Source: a virus. From it: a stretch of DNA of 30,518 nucleotides. This document shows, piece after piece, positions 7,939 to 16,629 of the stretch. Where the stretch lies: the IMG/VR virus record IMGVR_UViG_3300030430_005180, positions 1 through 30,518 of that record; one strand, written 5' to 3'. Every line of letters begins with the position of its first letter. The stretch's first letter is position 1. A program made the position numbers and the translations under genes. The notes beneath the pieces were generated by a model. It was not told the DNA's origin, did not search any database, and saw only the letters and a program-made list of their open reading frames with translations.

Positions 7939-9677
7939 TGTGCGGTATCTACGGCATCACAGAACATAATCCAGCCCTGATTAACAACTATATCAAAACC
8001 TGTAGTCATAGAGGACCAGATGGAAACAAAGTCTGGTGGGATCCAGAAAATAAACTTACTCTAGGACATAACTTACTTTCGATAATGAGTGATCCAAAGT
8101 TATCAGTGCAACCATGGAAAACACCAGCTGGCAACTGGCTGATTTACAATGGAGAGATATTCAACTATTATGAACTCAAAGACAAGTACAAAGGAAGAGG
8201 ATTTGCTGGTATAACTGGATGTGACACAGAACTTTTAGCTTGGGGTTTGGACACGTTTGGTTTAGATTTTTTGAATGAAATAGATAGTATGCACTCGTTT
8301 GCTTATTACAGGGTAAAACAAGATGAACTATGGATATCGAGAGATCATGCAGGAATAAAACCTCTTTATTATGCAGAAGTAAAACAGGGATTAATTTTTG
8401 GAAGCGAGATAAAAGGACTCTTAAAATATGTTGACAAGTCTAACATAATAGATCCTTTGGCGTTCAGTAGCATGGCTCATGTTGGTCTGAATCCCACTGC
8501 AAACACTTTTTTTACAAATATCAAAAAACTGCTATCTGGCGAAACAATAGTATATGATTTGAGAAATAAAAAAATAAAAAACAAAAAAAGAAATTTAATA
8601 ATTCCAAAGAATAATCATACCTTTGATCCAGAAGAGTTCAGGGCAGTAACAAGAGAAAGCGTAAAACTATGTAGCATAGGACGGAGAAAGATTGGCATTT
8701 TTCTCAGTGGTGGATTAGACAGTGGTATGGTTGCATACGAATACAAACAATTGCATGGAACGGCAAACACATACACAAACAACATGGATCCTAACATAAT
8801 ATGGCGAGAGGACGATCACAACGATGATCATAACAAAGCCTTGCAACTTGCAAAACAATATGGATTCAATCACAAGGTTGTCACCATGACTCCAAAAATA
8901 TTGACTGAAATGTGGGATAGTAGCATTTACTTCATGGAGCAACCGGTATATAATCCTTCAATGGTTATGTATTATTATACAAACAAAGTACTATCAGACG
9001 ATGGCATAGTGGTAACTTTAGCTGGCGACATGGGTGATGAGGTGTTAGGAGGTTATCCTAAGTATTGGAAACTTAGAAACAAAAACGTTTCGACCTGGAA
9101 CGGTTTGATTGAAGCATGGATGAATAGGATTAAACGTCCGATACAAGTAACCAATACTCCTATTTCAAGAGAAGATCTGCAAAGTTATTTTGTGAAAACA
9201 TTCCCGCAAGAATTGTATGATTCAAAAGATCCAGTGAATTCTTACATGGCACTGGATTGTGTAACACAGGTGCCCGAGGAATTTTTTATTCGAAATGACA
9301 CATATGGTATGGCGTTTAGTATGGAAGGACGTTTTCCATTAGCAACAAAAAAATTCATGCAATATGCTTTGAATATAAGTTCACGAGAAAAAATTGGAAT
9401 GCATAAGCACCAAACAAAACTTTTAAGCAAGAAAGCGTATCAGGATATTTTTCCTAAAGAAATAGTTCACAAGCATAAGACAGGCTGGACAGCTCCTGTC
9501 AAAGGATGGATACAGGATGAAGAAGTTGCTAAAAAATATTATGAAAAAAGAATGAAACAATCAAATTGTCTAGAAAAAATTGTAATCAGGCAAAATGAAA
9601 CAACAAAGTCTGCCATACCTGCGTGGATACTACGAGACTGGGCAAATAAATTCAACATGGAGTTCAAAATTAAATAG
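7938..9677 (+). CDS. asnB: Glutamine-dependent asparagine synthetase
   Basis: A 579-residue two-domain enzyme. The N-terminal glutaminase carries the required Cys2 (MCGIYG), SHRGPDG (23-29) and NGEIFNY (71-77). The synthetase domain has the ATP pyrophosphatase loop SGGLDSG at 257-263 and a later GDMGDEVLGGYPKYW block. It makes asparagine from aspartate, glutamine and ATP. Some AsnB-like proteins in polysaccharide loci amidate uronic acids or other carboxylates instead. Position between a capsule-like transferase and a glycosyltransferase makes that alternative worth keeping. No domain is truncated. It starts one base before the end of the upstream gene's stop, so translation is coupled. Confidence 0.9.
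   Translation: MCGIYGITEHNPALINNYIKTCSHRGPDGNKVWWDPENKLTLGHNLLSIMSDPKLSVQPWKTPAGNWLIYNGEIFNYYELKDKYKGRGFAGITGCDTELLAWGLDTFGLDFLNEIDSMHSFAYYRVKQDELWISRDHAGIKPLYYAEVKQGLIFGSEIKGLLKYVDKSNIIDPLAFSSMAHVGLNPTANTFFTNIKKLLSGETIVYDLRNKKIKNKKRNLIIPKNNHTFDPEEFRAVTRESVKLCSIGRRKIGIFLSGGLDSGMVAYEYKQLHGTANTYTNNMDPNIIWREDDHNDDHNKALQLAKQYGFNHKVVTMTPKILTEMWDSSIYFMEQPVYNPSMVMYYYTNKVLSDDGIVVTLAGDMGDEVLGGYPKYWKLRNKNVSTWNGLIEAWMNRIKRPIQVTNTPISREDLQSYFVKTFPQELYDSKDPVNSYMALDCVTQVPEEFFIRNDTYGMAFSMEGRFPLATKKFMQYALNISSREKIGMHKHQTKLLSKKAYQDIFPKEIVHKHKTGWTAPVKGWIQDEEVAKKYYEKRMKQSNCLEKIVIRQNETTKSAIPAWILRDWANKFNMEFKIK
9669..9676 (+). promoter_or_regulatory. Late-promoter-like box ATTAAATA
   Basis: ATTAAATA overlaps the asnB stop codon and lies exactly six bases (GGAAAT) before the ATG at 9683. 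The six-base gap also contains GGA, so a weak ribosome binding site may operate on read-through mRNA from the asnB transcript. Confidence 0.4.
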
Positions 9678-9682
9678 GAAAT

Positions 9683-10561
9683 ATGAAAATAAAAGTAGTG
9701 ACATCTTATAAGCCAGGCACATGGAATGAGTATGCCAAACGTGCTGTCGAAAGTGTTTTACAAAATTGGCCATCTGACACTATGGTATCTGTGTACCATG
9801 AAGCACAAGATCAAGACGTTTTTACACACGACAGGATTGAGTGGTATGACGTGCATAAAGAACAACCTAATTTAGTAAAATTTAAAACAAAGTACCAAAA
9901 TGATCCAGTGGCAAATGGTGAGATAAATGAAATACCTAACGGAATACGTAGGCCAGGCCCTATGCCTAAAAAAGGATCCTACCAATGGAACGCAGTAAGA
10001 TTTTCAAACAAAGTTTTTTGTGTGACTCATGCACTAAAAAATTCTGAAGGATATGATTATGTTGTTTGGCTAGATGCCGATACCTATACATTTAGACAAA
10101 TGCCAAAAGAATTTCTGCAGACCTTGTTGCCAGCCGAAACAATGATAACATATTTGGGGAGAGAAAATCCGGATCTTAATGATGGTGGAAGGGATCCCGA
10201 ATGTGGATTTGTAGGATACAATCTCAATCATCCAGAAATCAAAAGTTATTGCATAGACTGGGAGGACATGTACATAAAGGAAACTGTATTTAAACTAACC
10301 TGGGGGTGGACTGATTGCAGTACGCTATGGCATCTCGTTAAGCATTATCAAACAAATAAAAATGTCGTATTCCACGATATAGGCTACGGAAAAAAAGTAA
10401 AAGGCAATCATGTGTTTATCAATAGTGAGTTAGGATTATATATGGATCATTTTAAAGGTAAAAGAAAGCAACTTAAAAAAAGTGCAAAAAATGATTTTAG
10501 ACCTCAAGTGATTGATGCAACAAAAAATTTAACTGACTTAGAATATTGGAAAAAAATATAA
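9683..10561 (+). CDS. DxD glycosyltransferase, paralog B
   Basis: A 292-residue paralog of the gene at 4282. The two align from the first residue; shared segments include VVWLDADT (DAD at 131-133), TYLGRENP-x-LNDGG, PECGFVGYNL-x-HPE and VKGNHVFINSELGLYMDH. Paralog B lacks the roughly ten-residue insert after VRRLPEL in paralog A. DxD plus a compact 290-residue length supports a GT-A glycosyltransferase. It follows asnB by 5 nt and abuts the next gene with no gap. Keeping two divergent copies in one island suggests successive sugars in one glycan or alternative specificities; this is inference. Confidence 0.65.
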   Translation: MKIKVVTSYKPGTWNEYAKRAVESVLQNWPSDTMVSVYHEAQDQDVFTHDRIEWYDVHKEQPNLVKFKTKYQNDPVANGEINEIPNGIRRPGPMPKKGSYQWNAVRFSNKVFCVTHALKNSEGYDYVVWLDADTYTFRQMPKEFLQTLLPAETMITYLGRENPDLNDGGRDPECGFVGYNLNHPEIKSYCIDWEDMYIKETVFKLTWGWTDCSTLWHLVKHYQTNKNVVFHDIGYGKKVKGNHVFINSELGLYMDHFKGKRKQLKKSAKNDFRPQVIDATKNLTDLEYWKKI

Positions 10562-11434
10562 ATGAAAATTGAAATATGGCCAAAATTTGGGCCTTTGAAT
10601 TCACACAAGATCTTTGATTGTTTTATACAAAGTTTACGTAACAACGGTGAACAATTATTTGTAAACGAAAATGCAAATGCAGACGTGGCTGTGATTTGGT
10701 CTGTTCTTTGGCAAGGAAGGATGAGGAACTACCAACGTATCTGGCAACAATATAGATCCCTCGGTAAGCCTGTTGTTGTGTTGGAAGTTGGCGGACTTAG
10801 ACGAAATGAAAGTTTCAAAATTGGAATAAATGGAGTAAACGCTAAGGCAGATTTTGCAAATGAAACTTTCGATGATAAAAGATGGCCGCTTTTTAAACAC
10901 AGCTTGAAACCATGGAAAGATACAGGAAATAAAATTATTATTTTAGGGCAACACCATACATCTGAACAATGGGCGGGTATGCCTGCTATGAATAGATGGT
11001 TTGAGAATCAAATAACTGAGATCAGAAAGCACACAGATCGCCATATAGAACTGAGGCCTCATCCACGTAATTCAATTATCTTTGATGTAAAAAAATTTAA
11101 AAATGTTTCCATAAGATATCCTATCATGGACAGAGCCACAATAGACGATACAGACTTTAAGAATGTTTTACAGGACGCATATGCAGTTGTAAATTATAGT
11201 TCAAATCCTGCAATGGAGGCGGTTATAAATGGAGTACCGGTATTTGTGTCCGAAGATAGTCTATGCCATGAAGTTGGAAACACAACTTTTGACAATATCA
11301 ACAATCCTACAAAGCCCGATAGACAGAATTGGGCATACAAGTTATCATACACAGAGTGGTTTGCTGATGAAATTGCAGAAGGCAAACCATGGAAAAGAAT
11401 TAAAAAAAGGTTGGAAGAAAAATATTTGAAATGA
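10562..11434 (+). CDS. Capsule-synthesis-like transferase, paralog 4
   Basis: This 290-residue protein shows the family block AYAVVNYSSNPAMEAVINGVPVF, NTTFDNINNPTKPDR, YKLSYTEWFADEIAEG, and a HIELRPHPRN strand near 160-169 like the R-P-H-P motif of paralog 3. The N-terminal domain (IWSVLWQGR, VVVLEVGGLRRNE) looks like the first Rossmann half of a GT-B fold. It begins on the base after the upstream stop and overlaps the DUF115-like gene by 4 nt (ATGA). Its position next to the second DxD transferase mirrors paralog 2, which lies close to the first one, hinting at duplication of a gene pair. Confidence 0.6.
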   Translation: MKIEIWPKFGPLNSHKIFDCFIQSLRNNGEQLFVNENANADVAVIWSVLWQGRMRNYQRIWQQYRSLGKPVVVLEVGGLRRNESFKIGINGVNAKADFANETFDDKRWPLFKHSLKPWKDTGNKIIILGQHHTSEQWAGMPAMNRWFENQITEIRKHTDRHIELRPHPRNSIIFDVKKFKNVSIRYPIMDRATIDDTDFKNVLQDAYAVVNYSSNPAMEAVINGVPVFVSEDSLCHEVGNTTFDNINNPTKPDRQNWAYKLSYTEWFADEIAEGKPWKRIKKRLEEKYLK

Positions 11435-12156
11435 ATAAAATAGACCCAATAGCATGGGAACCTTACACCGGAGAAACAATTATTGTTAATACAATAATAC
11501 GCAAAGGTAAAAAAATCCATGAAAGAAAATTTTATGACGACAAGGTGAAGGCTGTACCGAGAGGAAACGCTTACATCATTGGCAACGGCCCATCTAGGAA
11601 AAATTTTGACCTGACCAAACTAAAAAATTCAGGACAAACATATGGATGCAACGCATTGTACAGAGATTTTATGCCAGATTTTATTTTTAGTGTTGACACT
11701 AAAATGACTGTGAAAATGTGTGAGGATCAAGTTGGTGAAAAGGCAATCCACTATGCACCATCATTGGAAGTAAACAGATCTTATAGCAAAGGCATGCTTC
11801 ATCTTATTCCAAACAATCCACATTGGATATCTGGTAACGTTGCATTTTGGACCGCGTGTGTACATGGTCATAAAAATATTTACTTGATAGGTTTTGATTT
11901 TAGAGAATACGGAAAGGGAAAACTTAACAACATATATCAAGATACAGAAAATTATGGTCCGCGTCCTGGCGATTCAATATTTGAAGGGTGGCTAAAACAA
12001 TTTCGAGATCATTTGAAGATGAGGCCATATTGTAAATTTACTATTGTACATGACGACCCACCTCACTATCTAAATTATTTACAAACTGGAACTGATTTAG
12101 GAAATAGCAAGGTTATAAGTTATAAAGAATTTGAGAAGGTGTTAACACCTAGTTAA
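11431..12156 (+). CDS. DUF115-like protein of surface glycan loci
   Basis: A 241-residue protein with AYIIGNGPSRKNFDL (GNGPS at 51-55), TYGCNALYRDF (70-80) and a SVD at 87-89. This pattern, a glycine-rich nucleotide loop followed by a conserved G-C/T-N strand, is that of DUF115/MAF-type proteins related to Rossmann-fold sialic-acid-like transferases and MptE-type pyrophosphokinases. WISGNVAFWTACVHG and IYLIGFDF further match that family. It is the last gene of the plus-strand glycan run, coupled to paralog 4 by ATGA, and its end overlaps the facing SprT gene by 15 nt. Exact activity is not predictable. Confidence 0.5.
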   Translation: MNKIDPIAWEPYTGETIIVNTIIRKGKKIHERKFYDDKVKAVPRGNAYIIGNGPSRKNFDLTKLKNSGQTYGCNALYRDFMPDFIFSVDTKMTVKMCEDQVGEKAIHYAPSLEVNRSYSKGMLHLIPNNPHWISGNVAFWTACVHGHKNIYLIGFDFREYGKGKLNNIYQDTENYGPRPGDSIFEGWLKQFRDHLKMRPYCKFTIVHDDPPHYLNYLQTGTDLGNSKVISYKEFEKVLTPS

Positions 12157-12618
12157 GCCAAGGCCAGACATTTTAAATTTATTACGCCACGCAAAAAAGT
12201 TAGCATTGTGATTTGCATATGGATCTTTTACCCAAGTCATTTGATATAGATGCACCATTTCGTGTGCCAATGTTTCTATGAAATCTTTCCATTTTGGAAA
12301 CTTACAATGCAATTCAATATAAAACTCAACATCTATATGATAAGGTATCCTACGCTGATCAAATTTTCCTTTTGGTGTTTTTCTGTTGTCCCAATTGGCA
12401 ACACATCTACCCCAGTCTTTATGTAATTTTTTAATTTGTATCTCAACTATTGGTAATCTGCTGTTAAACAATGCTCTATTGATGTACCTGAACCATTGGT
12501 AGGCCTGTTGTTGTGTTGGTTTGAAACCTTTTGCGTTCTTGTACCTAGCCGCAGTGTTTTCCAACTTAACTTTGAGTTGTTTTTTTACGTTTACCGCTTT
12601 GTTCTTTGCTTTTTTCAT
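12142..12618 (-). CDS. SprT-like zinc metalloprotease-fold protein
   Basis: A 158-residue protein with the HExxH zinc motif at 119-123 (LAHEMVHLYQM) and a likely third ligand, His137, in ANHNANFFAWRNKF, matching the H-x(n)-F-x-x-W arrangement of SprT/SPRTN proteases. SPRTN family members cleave DNA-protein crosslinks; SprT-like genes are common in T4-like marine phages, though their phage role is untested as far as I know. The N-terminus is very Lys-rich, fitting nucleic acid contact. It is transcribed away from the replication module, with a 52 nt divergent region containing the promoter of the opposite strand. Confidence 0.8.
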   Translation of the reverse strand: MKKAKNKAVNVKKQLKVKLENTAARYKNAKGFKPTQQQAYQWFRYINRALFNSRLPIVEIQIKKLHKDWGRCVANWDNRKTPKGKFDQRRIPYHIDVEFYIELHCKFPKWKDFIETLAHEMVHLYQMTWVKDPYANHNANFFAWRNKFKMSGLGLTRC

Positions 12619-12620
12619 GG

Positions 12621-12648
12621 TTGACAGTTTTACCAGTTATGTTATACT
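12621..12648 (+). promoter_or_regulatory. Sigma70-type promoter of the replication module
   Basis: A perfect -35 hexamer TTGACA (12621-12626) and a -10 TATACT (12643-12648) are separated by 16 bases. Transcription should start near 12655, giving a leader of about 16 nt before the ATG at 12671. This points to early expression by host polymerase of the genes from 12671 onward. Confidence 0.65.
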
Positions 12649-12670
12649 ATTAATAATTATCTAAAATACC

Positions 12671-14011
12671 ATGACAGAAATGCACACAGATTTGCCAAAA
12701 ACTATTAACGAAGCTATAAAAATATTAGCATATAATGAATATTTTTGGTATCACACGGCAACTCCGGTTAAAGGCAAAATAAATCCGCATCATAAGGATC
12801 TGGAAACCACAAGATCACTTGCGGAGGCTCAATATGCTTGGACCGAAAAACAAGCAAAATTGGCAGTAGTGATATGCAAAAGATACCTAACCAAATTCCA
12901 AAAACACGGCATGGATATAAAAAGTTTACTTGATCGGCCGCAATATGAACAGCCATTTAGGGTTATCAATTTTCAAAAAAGTATTGAAAAATTTATAGAG
13001 GATGACGTTGAAAAAATTGAGTTGAAATTTCCATATGATAAAAAACTAGTTCGCCTTGTGAAACTAGTGAAAGATTGCAGAGGACTTCCTTACGGTTTTG
13101 TAAAGTATGATGGAGAGTCAAAAAAATGGACCTTTGATCAAACTGATGTAACCACTTACTTTTTGACTTTAATTGCAATAAGATATGATTTCAAATTTGT
13201 TGACGAAACTTTGTTAGATGACTTTGATAGAGTCAAAAAAGAAATAAAAGGCTACAGACAACCTACAGCAAGATTACTTGGAAACGAAATTGTAATTGAT
13301 AACGCTTCAGAATCATTACAAGAATATTGGGAAAACAATGTTAAACATAAAAAAATATTACAACAAGTTGATCATTTGAAAGAATTTGGAATAGCAACAG
13401 GTGGCATTAAAGTTAAATCATATAGTGAACTTGGATATAAAATAGCCCATTCTGATCATCCTAAGAACTGGATAGATCGAACTGCATACACACGTGATCA
13501 ACTAATATTAGGCCTTACTGAATTAGATGCCTTTCCAATAGTAATGCCGATATCCGGAGATCCTTACACTTATGAAGATTCAGAGGACTGGCGTAAATGG
13601 CTGGACGCATTTGAGAGGCACGGAATAGAAGCTCCAAATTTAGCTTTTGGGTTTGAAATGAAAGAACCTGTAAGACCTGGAATGCAGGAAGACCCATTGC
13701 GAGAAAAATGGACAGAGAAGATGGCCGAAGATAGTTTTTTGACTCTACAAGAAGTATATCAATTAGCAAAACAATTCAAATATGTAGATGAGAAAACAAA
13801 AATAATTTTTGTGAGAAATAGAATACCAAGAACACTGATGAAGTCTGGTATAAAACCAAAGTGCAGTCTAGTCGCCCTAGGTGGTGGTTATTATACGTCA
13901 GGCACAGACAACCTAAAAAGATTTCTTGATAATTTGCCAAAAACGTTGTATTATAATGATCATCAACCTTCGAATTATAGTTGGGATGAAAAAATTATAA
14001 ACAAAATATGA
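12671..14011 (+). CDS. Unknown 446-residue protein coupled to UvsW
   Basis: I do not recognise a defined family. The N-terminal part contains YAWTEKQAKLAVVICKRYLTK (about 56-76 split here by family memory: W-T-E-K-Q-A near 57-62), resembling a short helical module seen at the N-terminus of several phage replication and SNF2-type proteins. The remainder is mixed alpha/beta, with no zinc, Walker or nuclease motif I can identify. The C-terminal third has KIIFVRNRIPRTLMK and a Gly-rich LGGGYY segment. It starts after the sigma70-type promoter and its stop overlaps UvsW by 4 nt (ATGA). That coupling suggests an early replication or recombination role with UvsW. Confidence 0.8.
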   Translation: MTEMHTDLPKTINEAIKILAYNEYFWYHTATPVKGKINPHHKDLETTRSLAEAQYAWTEKQAKLAVVICKRYLTKFQKHGMDIKSLLDRPQYEQPFRVINFQKSIEKFIEDDVEKIELKFPYDKKLVRLVKLVKDCRGLPYGFVKYDGESKKWTFDQTDVTTYFLTLIAIRYDFKFVDETLLDDFDRVKKEIKGYRQPTARLLGNEIVIDNASESLQEYWENNVKHKKILQQVDHLKEFGIATGGIKVKSYSELGYKIAHSDHPKNWIDRTAYTRDQLILGLTELDAFPIVMPISGDPYTYEDSEDWRKWLDAFERHGIEAPNLAFGFEMKEPVRPGMQEDPLREKWTEKMAEDSFLTLQEVYQLAKQFKYVDEKTKIIFVRNRIPRTLMKSGIKPKCSLVALGGGYYTSGTDNLKRFLDNLPKTLYYNDHQPSNYSWDEKIINKI

Positions 14012-15480
14012 GCAGTTGTAAACTTGTAATCAAAGATCAGGTAAATGTAAAATTTGAGAACTTAGATCTCAAATGGCGACAACGTCTGCACCAAAAATTC
14101 AAATATCAAGTGCCATACGCATATCATTTGCCGGCAGTAAAATTAGGCAGATGGGATGGAAAAATTGCCTTCTTTGGGTTAGGTGGCACAACATATTTGT
14201 ATCTAGTTGATCAGATTTTGCCAATTCTCGAAGACGGCGGAGTCTATGTTGAATTGGAAGACCAAAGACCAAAGACAGAACTAAACTTTACAAAGATAGA
14301 TAAAAATTATCTCTCCAATATAAAATGGCCAAGCAATCATCCATGTGCAGGTCAACCAATTGTGTTGCGAGATTATCAAGTTGAAACAATCAATAAGTTT
14401 ATAGAGGATCCACAAAGCATACAGGAGATCGCCACTGGGGCAGGCAAAACTATAATCACAGCGGCATTATGCCAACTAGTCGAACCGTATGGAAGGACAT
14501 TGACTATTGTTCCAAACAAAAGCCTGGTCACACAAACCGAAGAAGACTTTCTTGCGTGTAATTTAGACACAGGCGTCTATTACGGTGATAGAAAAGAAGT
14601 TGGGAGGTACAACACGATTGCAACATGGCAAAGTTTAAATGTGTTAGAAAAAAGATCAAAAGATGAACACAGCACGGAGTTTAAAGAATTTATCGAAGGC
14701 ATCAATACCATCATTGTCGATGAGGTACACATGGCCAAGGCAGATGTTTTGAAAAGACAACTAACAGGACCCTTTTCGAAATGCCAGATACGTTGGGGGC
14801 TAACAGGTACAATACCTAAGCAAGAATACGAATACATGGGTATCAAAGTTTCGTTGGGTGACGTCACAAATAAAATTCCAGCAAAAGAATTACAGGACAA
14901 AGGCGTTCTGGCCAATTGTCATGTGACCGTTTTACAAACCAACGATGTGCTTGAGTTTCGTAACTATCAAGAAGAACTGAAATGGTTAACCACAGATCCA
15001 AAACGCACAAGTTGGATGGCGCAAACAATAAGTGATATAGGAACCTCCGGTAACACACTTATACTGGTTGATAGAATCAGTGCCGGGGAAATACTTGAGA
15101 AAAAAATTAAAGGCTCAGTCTTTATCCGAGGCGCTACAAAAACACTAGATAGAAAGGAACACTATGATGAAGTATCTACTGCAACAAATAAAATTATTAT
15201 TGCCACATATGGAGTGGCCGCTGTTGGCATTAATATTCCTAGGATTTTTAATCTTGTCCTGATCGAACCAGGAAAAAGTTTCGTGAGAGTCATTCAATCC
15301 ATTGGTAGAGGAATAAGAAAAGCTCAAGACAAGGAAAATGTTATGATATGGGATATTACAAGTGCCTGTAAATTTGCTAGACGACATCTCACACAGAGAA
15401 AAAAGTTTTACAAAGAGGCAAATTATCCGTATAATATAGAAAAAGTAGATACAGACTTATATGAAGATATTAACACTTGA
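14008..15480 (+). CDS. uvsW: UvsW-type DNA helicase
   Basis: A 490-residue superfamily 2 helicase, close to the T4 UvsW length. Motif I is ATGAGKT (142-148), motif II DEVH (238-241), motif III LTGT (265-268) and motif VI QSIGRGIRKA (430-439). An N-terminal region of about 110 residues carries the YHLPAVKLGRWDG segment, comparable to the small substrate-binding domain of UvsW. UvsW unwinds recombination intermediates and R-loops, anneals strands and drives the switch from origin- to recombination-dependent replication. It is coupled by ATGA to the upstream unknown gene and overlaps the following gene by 20 nt. Confidence 0.93.
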   Translation: MSSCKLVIKDQVNVKFENLDLKWRQRLHQKFKYQVPYAYHLPAVKLGRWDGKIAFFGLGGTTYLYLVDQILPILEDGGVYVELEDQRPKTELNFTKIDKNYLSNIKWPSNHPCAGQPIVLRDYQVETINKFIEDPQSIQEIATGAGKTIITAALCQLVEPYGRTLTIVPNKSLVTQTEEDFLACNLDTGVYYGDRKEVGRYNTIATWQSLNVLEKRSKDEHSTEFKEFIEGINTIIVDEVHMAKADVLKRQLTGPFSKCQIRWGLTGTIPKQEYEYMGIKVSLGDVTNKIPAKELQDKGVLANCHVTVLQTNDVLEFRNYQEELKWLTTDPKRTSWMAQTISDIGTSGNTLILVDRISAGEILEKKIKGSVFIRGATKTLDRKEHYDEVSTATNKIIIATYGVAAVGINIPRIFNLVLIEPGKSFVRVIQSIGRGIRKAQDKENVMIWDITSACKFARRHLTQRKKFYKEANYPYNIEKVDTDLYEDINT

Positions 15481-15964
15481 CGACAGAACATACGCCCTGG
15501 AAAAGATTCCAGAATGGGTGGACGAAAAATTAAGATTTGCGGTGTTGGACAATTCGGATCCTGCAAATCCAGATTTCTTCTACATACCGTTAATTTTCTT
15601 GGAAAGTTTTAACGCACCAGCGGCTGTTCTCGAAATAGGAAAATACAAAATAAAAATGCCATTAGATTGGAAAATGCTGATAGGTGAACAAGGACAGCCA
15701 GAGATGCATGTGCTTCCTATTACCAGTCTAAACGACAGAGGGTTCGATGCTTTCACATTCAATCCACTCAGCAGTGCCAAACCAGATTTCTTTCCGATAG
15801 ACGTAGTGGACATATACACAGAAGTCAAGTGGTACTTTCCAAAAATCAAGTCAGGCCAGATGTTGGCTGTACCATTAACCGATGGACCGAGGCCGGTGTG
15901 TGCTTATTTTGTAAAAGATATTTCAAGACAATGTGAACAGGTTGATTATGGCTCGGTCTGGTAG
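15461..15964 (+). CDS. Conserved-looking T4-like phage protein, function unknown
   Basis: A 167-residue protein starting MKILTLDDRTYALEKIP. It has no catalytic motif I can name. The composition is acidic and aromatic-rich with many beta-prone stretches (FFYIPLIFLESF, KMPLDWKMLIGE, TEVKWYFPKIKSGQ). It resembles, from memory, a hypothetical protein found next to uvsW in marine T4-like phages. It starts 20 nt before the uvsW stop and its end overlaps the next gene by 17 nt, so it is part of the early operon. A protein-protein role in replication or transcription is possible but unsupported by motifs. Confidence 0.75.
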   Translation: MKILTLDDRTYALEKIPEWVDEKLRFAVLDNSDPANPDFFYIPLIFLESFNAPAAVLEIGKYKIKMPLDWKMLIGEQGQPEMHVLPITSLNDRGFDAFTFNPLSSAKPDFFPIDVVDIYTEVKWYFPKIKSGQMLAVPLTDGPRPVCAYFVKDISRQCEQVDYGSVW

Positions 15965-16190
15965 GAAATCGATCAAGATAGATGCTCCTATAATGATAAC
16001 CAGCGACAAGATTGCTGTATGGATGGATCAAGGTGAATGGGCAATGGATTTTTTTGATTGGCTTACCGAAACCAAATTGAACAAAAAACTTTTAGGTTTA
16101 CAACACATGCAAAACAAAATAAAATTAACTTTTGTGACAGCAAAAGACTGCACAATGTTTGGATTAAAATATGCCAGCCGAAAAAAATAG
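15948..16190 (+). CDS. Small basic unknown protein
   Basis: The ATG at 15948 gives an 80-residue protein beginning MARSGRKSIKID; a GTG at 15933 is an in-frame alternative. It ends in a basic tail (YASRKK). There is a central WMDQGEWAMDFFDWL aromatic segment and no known motif. It is compact enough to be a binding or regulatory protein. It overlaps both neighbours (17 nt upstream, 20 nt downstream), which strongly suggests it is translated as part of the replication operon. Function cannot be named. Confidence 0.7.
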   Translation: MARSGRKSIKIDAPIMITSDKIAVWMDQGEWAMDFFDWLTETKLNKKLLGLQHMQNKIKLTFVTAKDCTMFGLKYASRKK

Positions 16191-16629
16191 GAAATTTTTT
16201 GAACTAAGAAACGGACTGAAAGCAGTTGACTTTCGAAATAAAGATTATTTCGATAGAATCGACGATCATGAAAAAAGTTTATACTCGCCATACATGTTGA
16301 TGAGATATGCGAGTTCGGTATCATCCAAAGATAATTTTTATGTTGAACACTATGTAGAAATGGTCAACGAATGTGTCAACAAACATCTCTTTACTTTGTC
16401 AAGCAAACACAAAAAATTATGCTGGATACTAACTTCAATGTGTGGGGCATTGAAACAACAATTTCACCCATGGATCAAACCAATGAAGCGTGTTCCAAAC
16501 AAAAGTCTAAAACAACTGCAAAAATTATATCCAAACTGGAAAGAAACGGATCTTGAAACATTGGACGCAATCATCACAGACAAAGAACTAGAAGAACTAT
16601 TGGAGTCTCATGGAATCGCCAACAAATAA
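16171..16629 (+). CDS. Possible clamp-loader small subunit (gp62-like)
   Basis: A 152-residue helical protein. The pattern of an N-terminal FFELRNGLKA helix, then YSPYMLMRYAS, a VNECVNKHLF helix, KHKKLCW, and a basic HPWIKPMKRV stretch before a C-terminal acidic helical part loosely matches the phage clamp loader A family (T4 gp62), in which a P-[FY]-M motif and a basic W-x-K segment recur. gp62 joins the gp44 ATPase to load the gp45 clamp. No gp44 or gp45 gene is in this window to support the call by context. It could equally be a conserved protein of unknown role. It overlaps each neighbour by 20 nt. Confidence 0.4.
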   Translation: MPAEKNRKFFELRNGLKAVDFRNKDYFDRIDDHEKSLYSPYMLMRYASSVSSKDNFYVEHYVEMVNECVNKHLFTLSSKHKKLCWILTSMCGALKQQFHPWIKPMKRVPNKSLKQLQKLYPNWKETDLETLDAIITDKELEELLESHGIANK

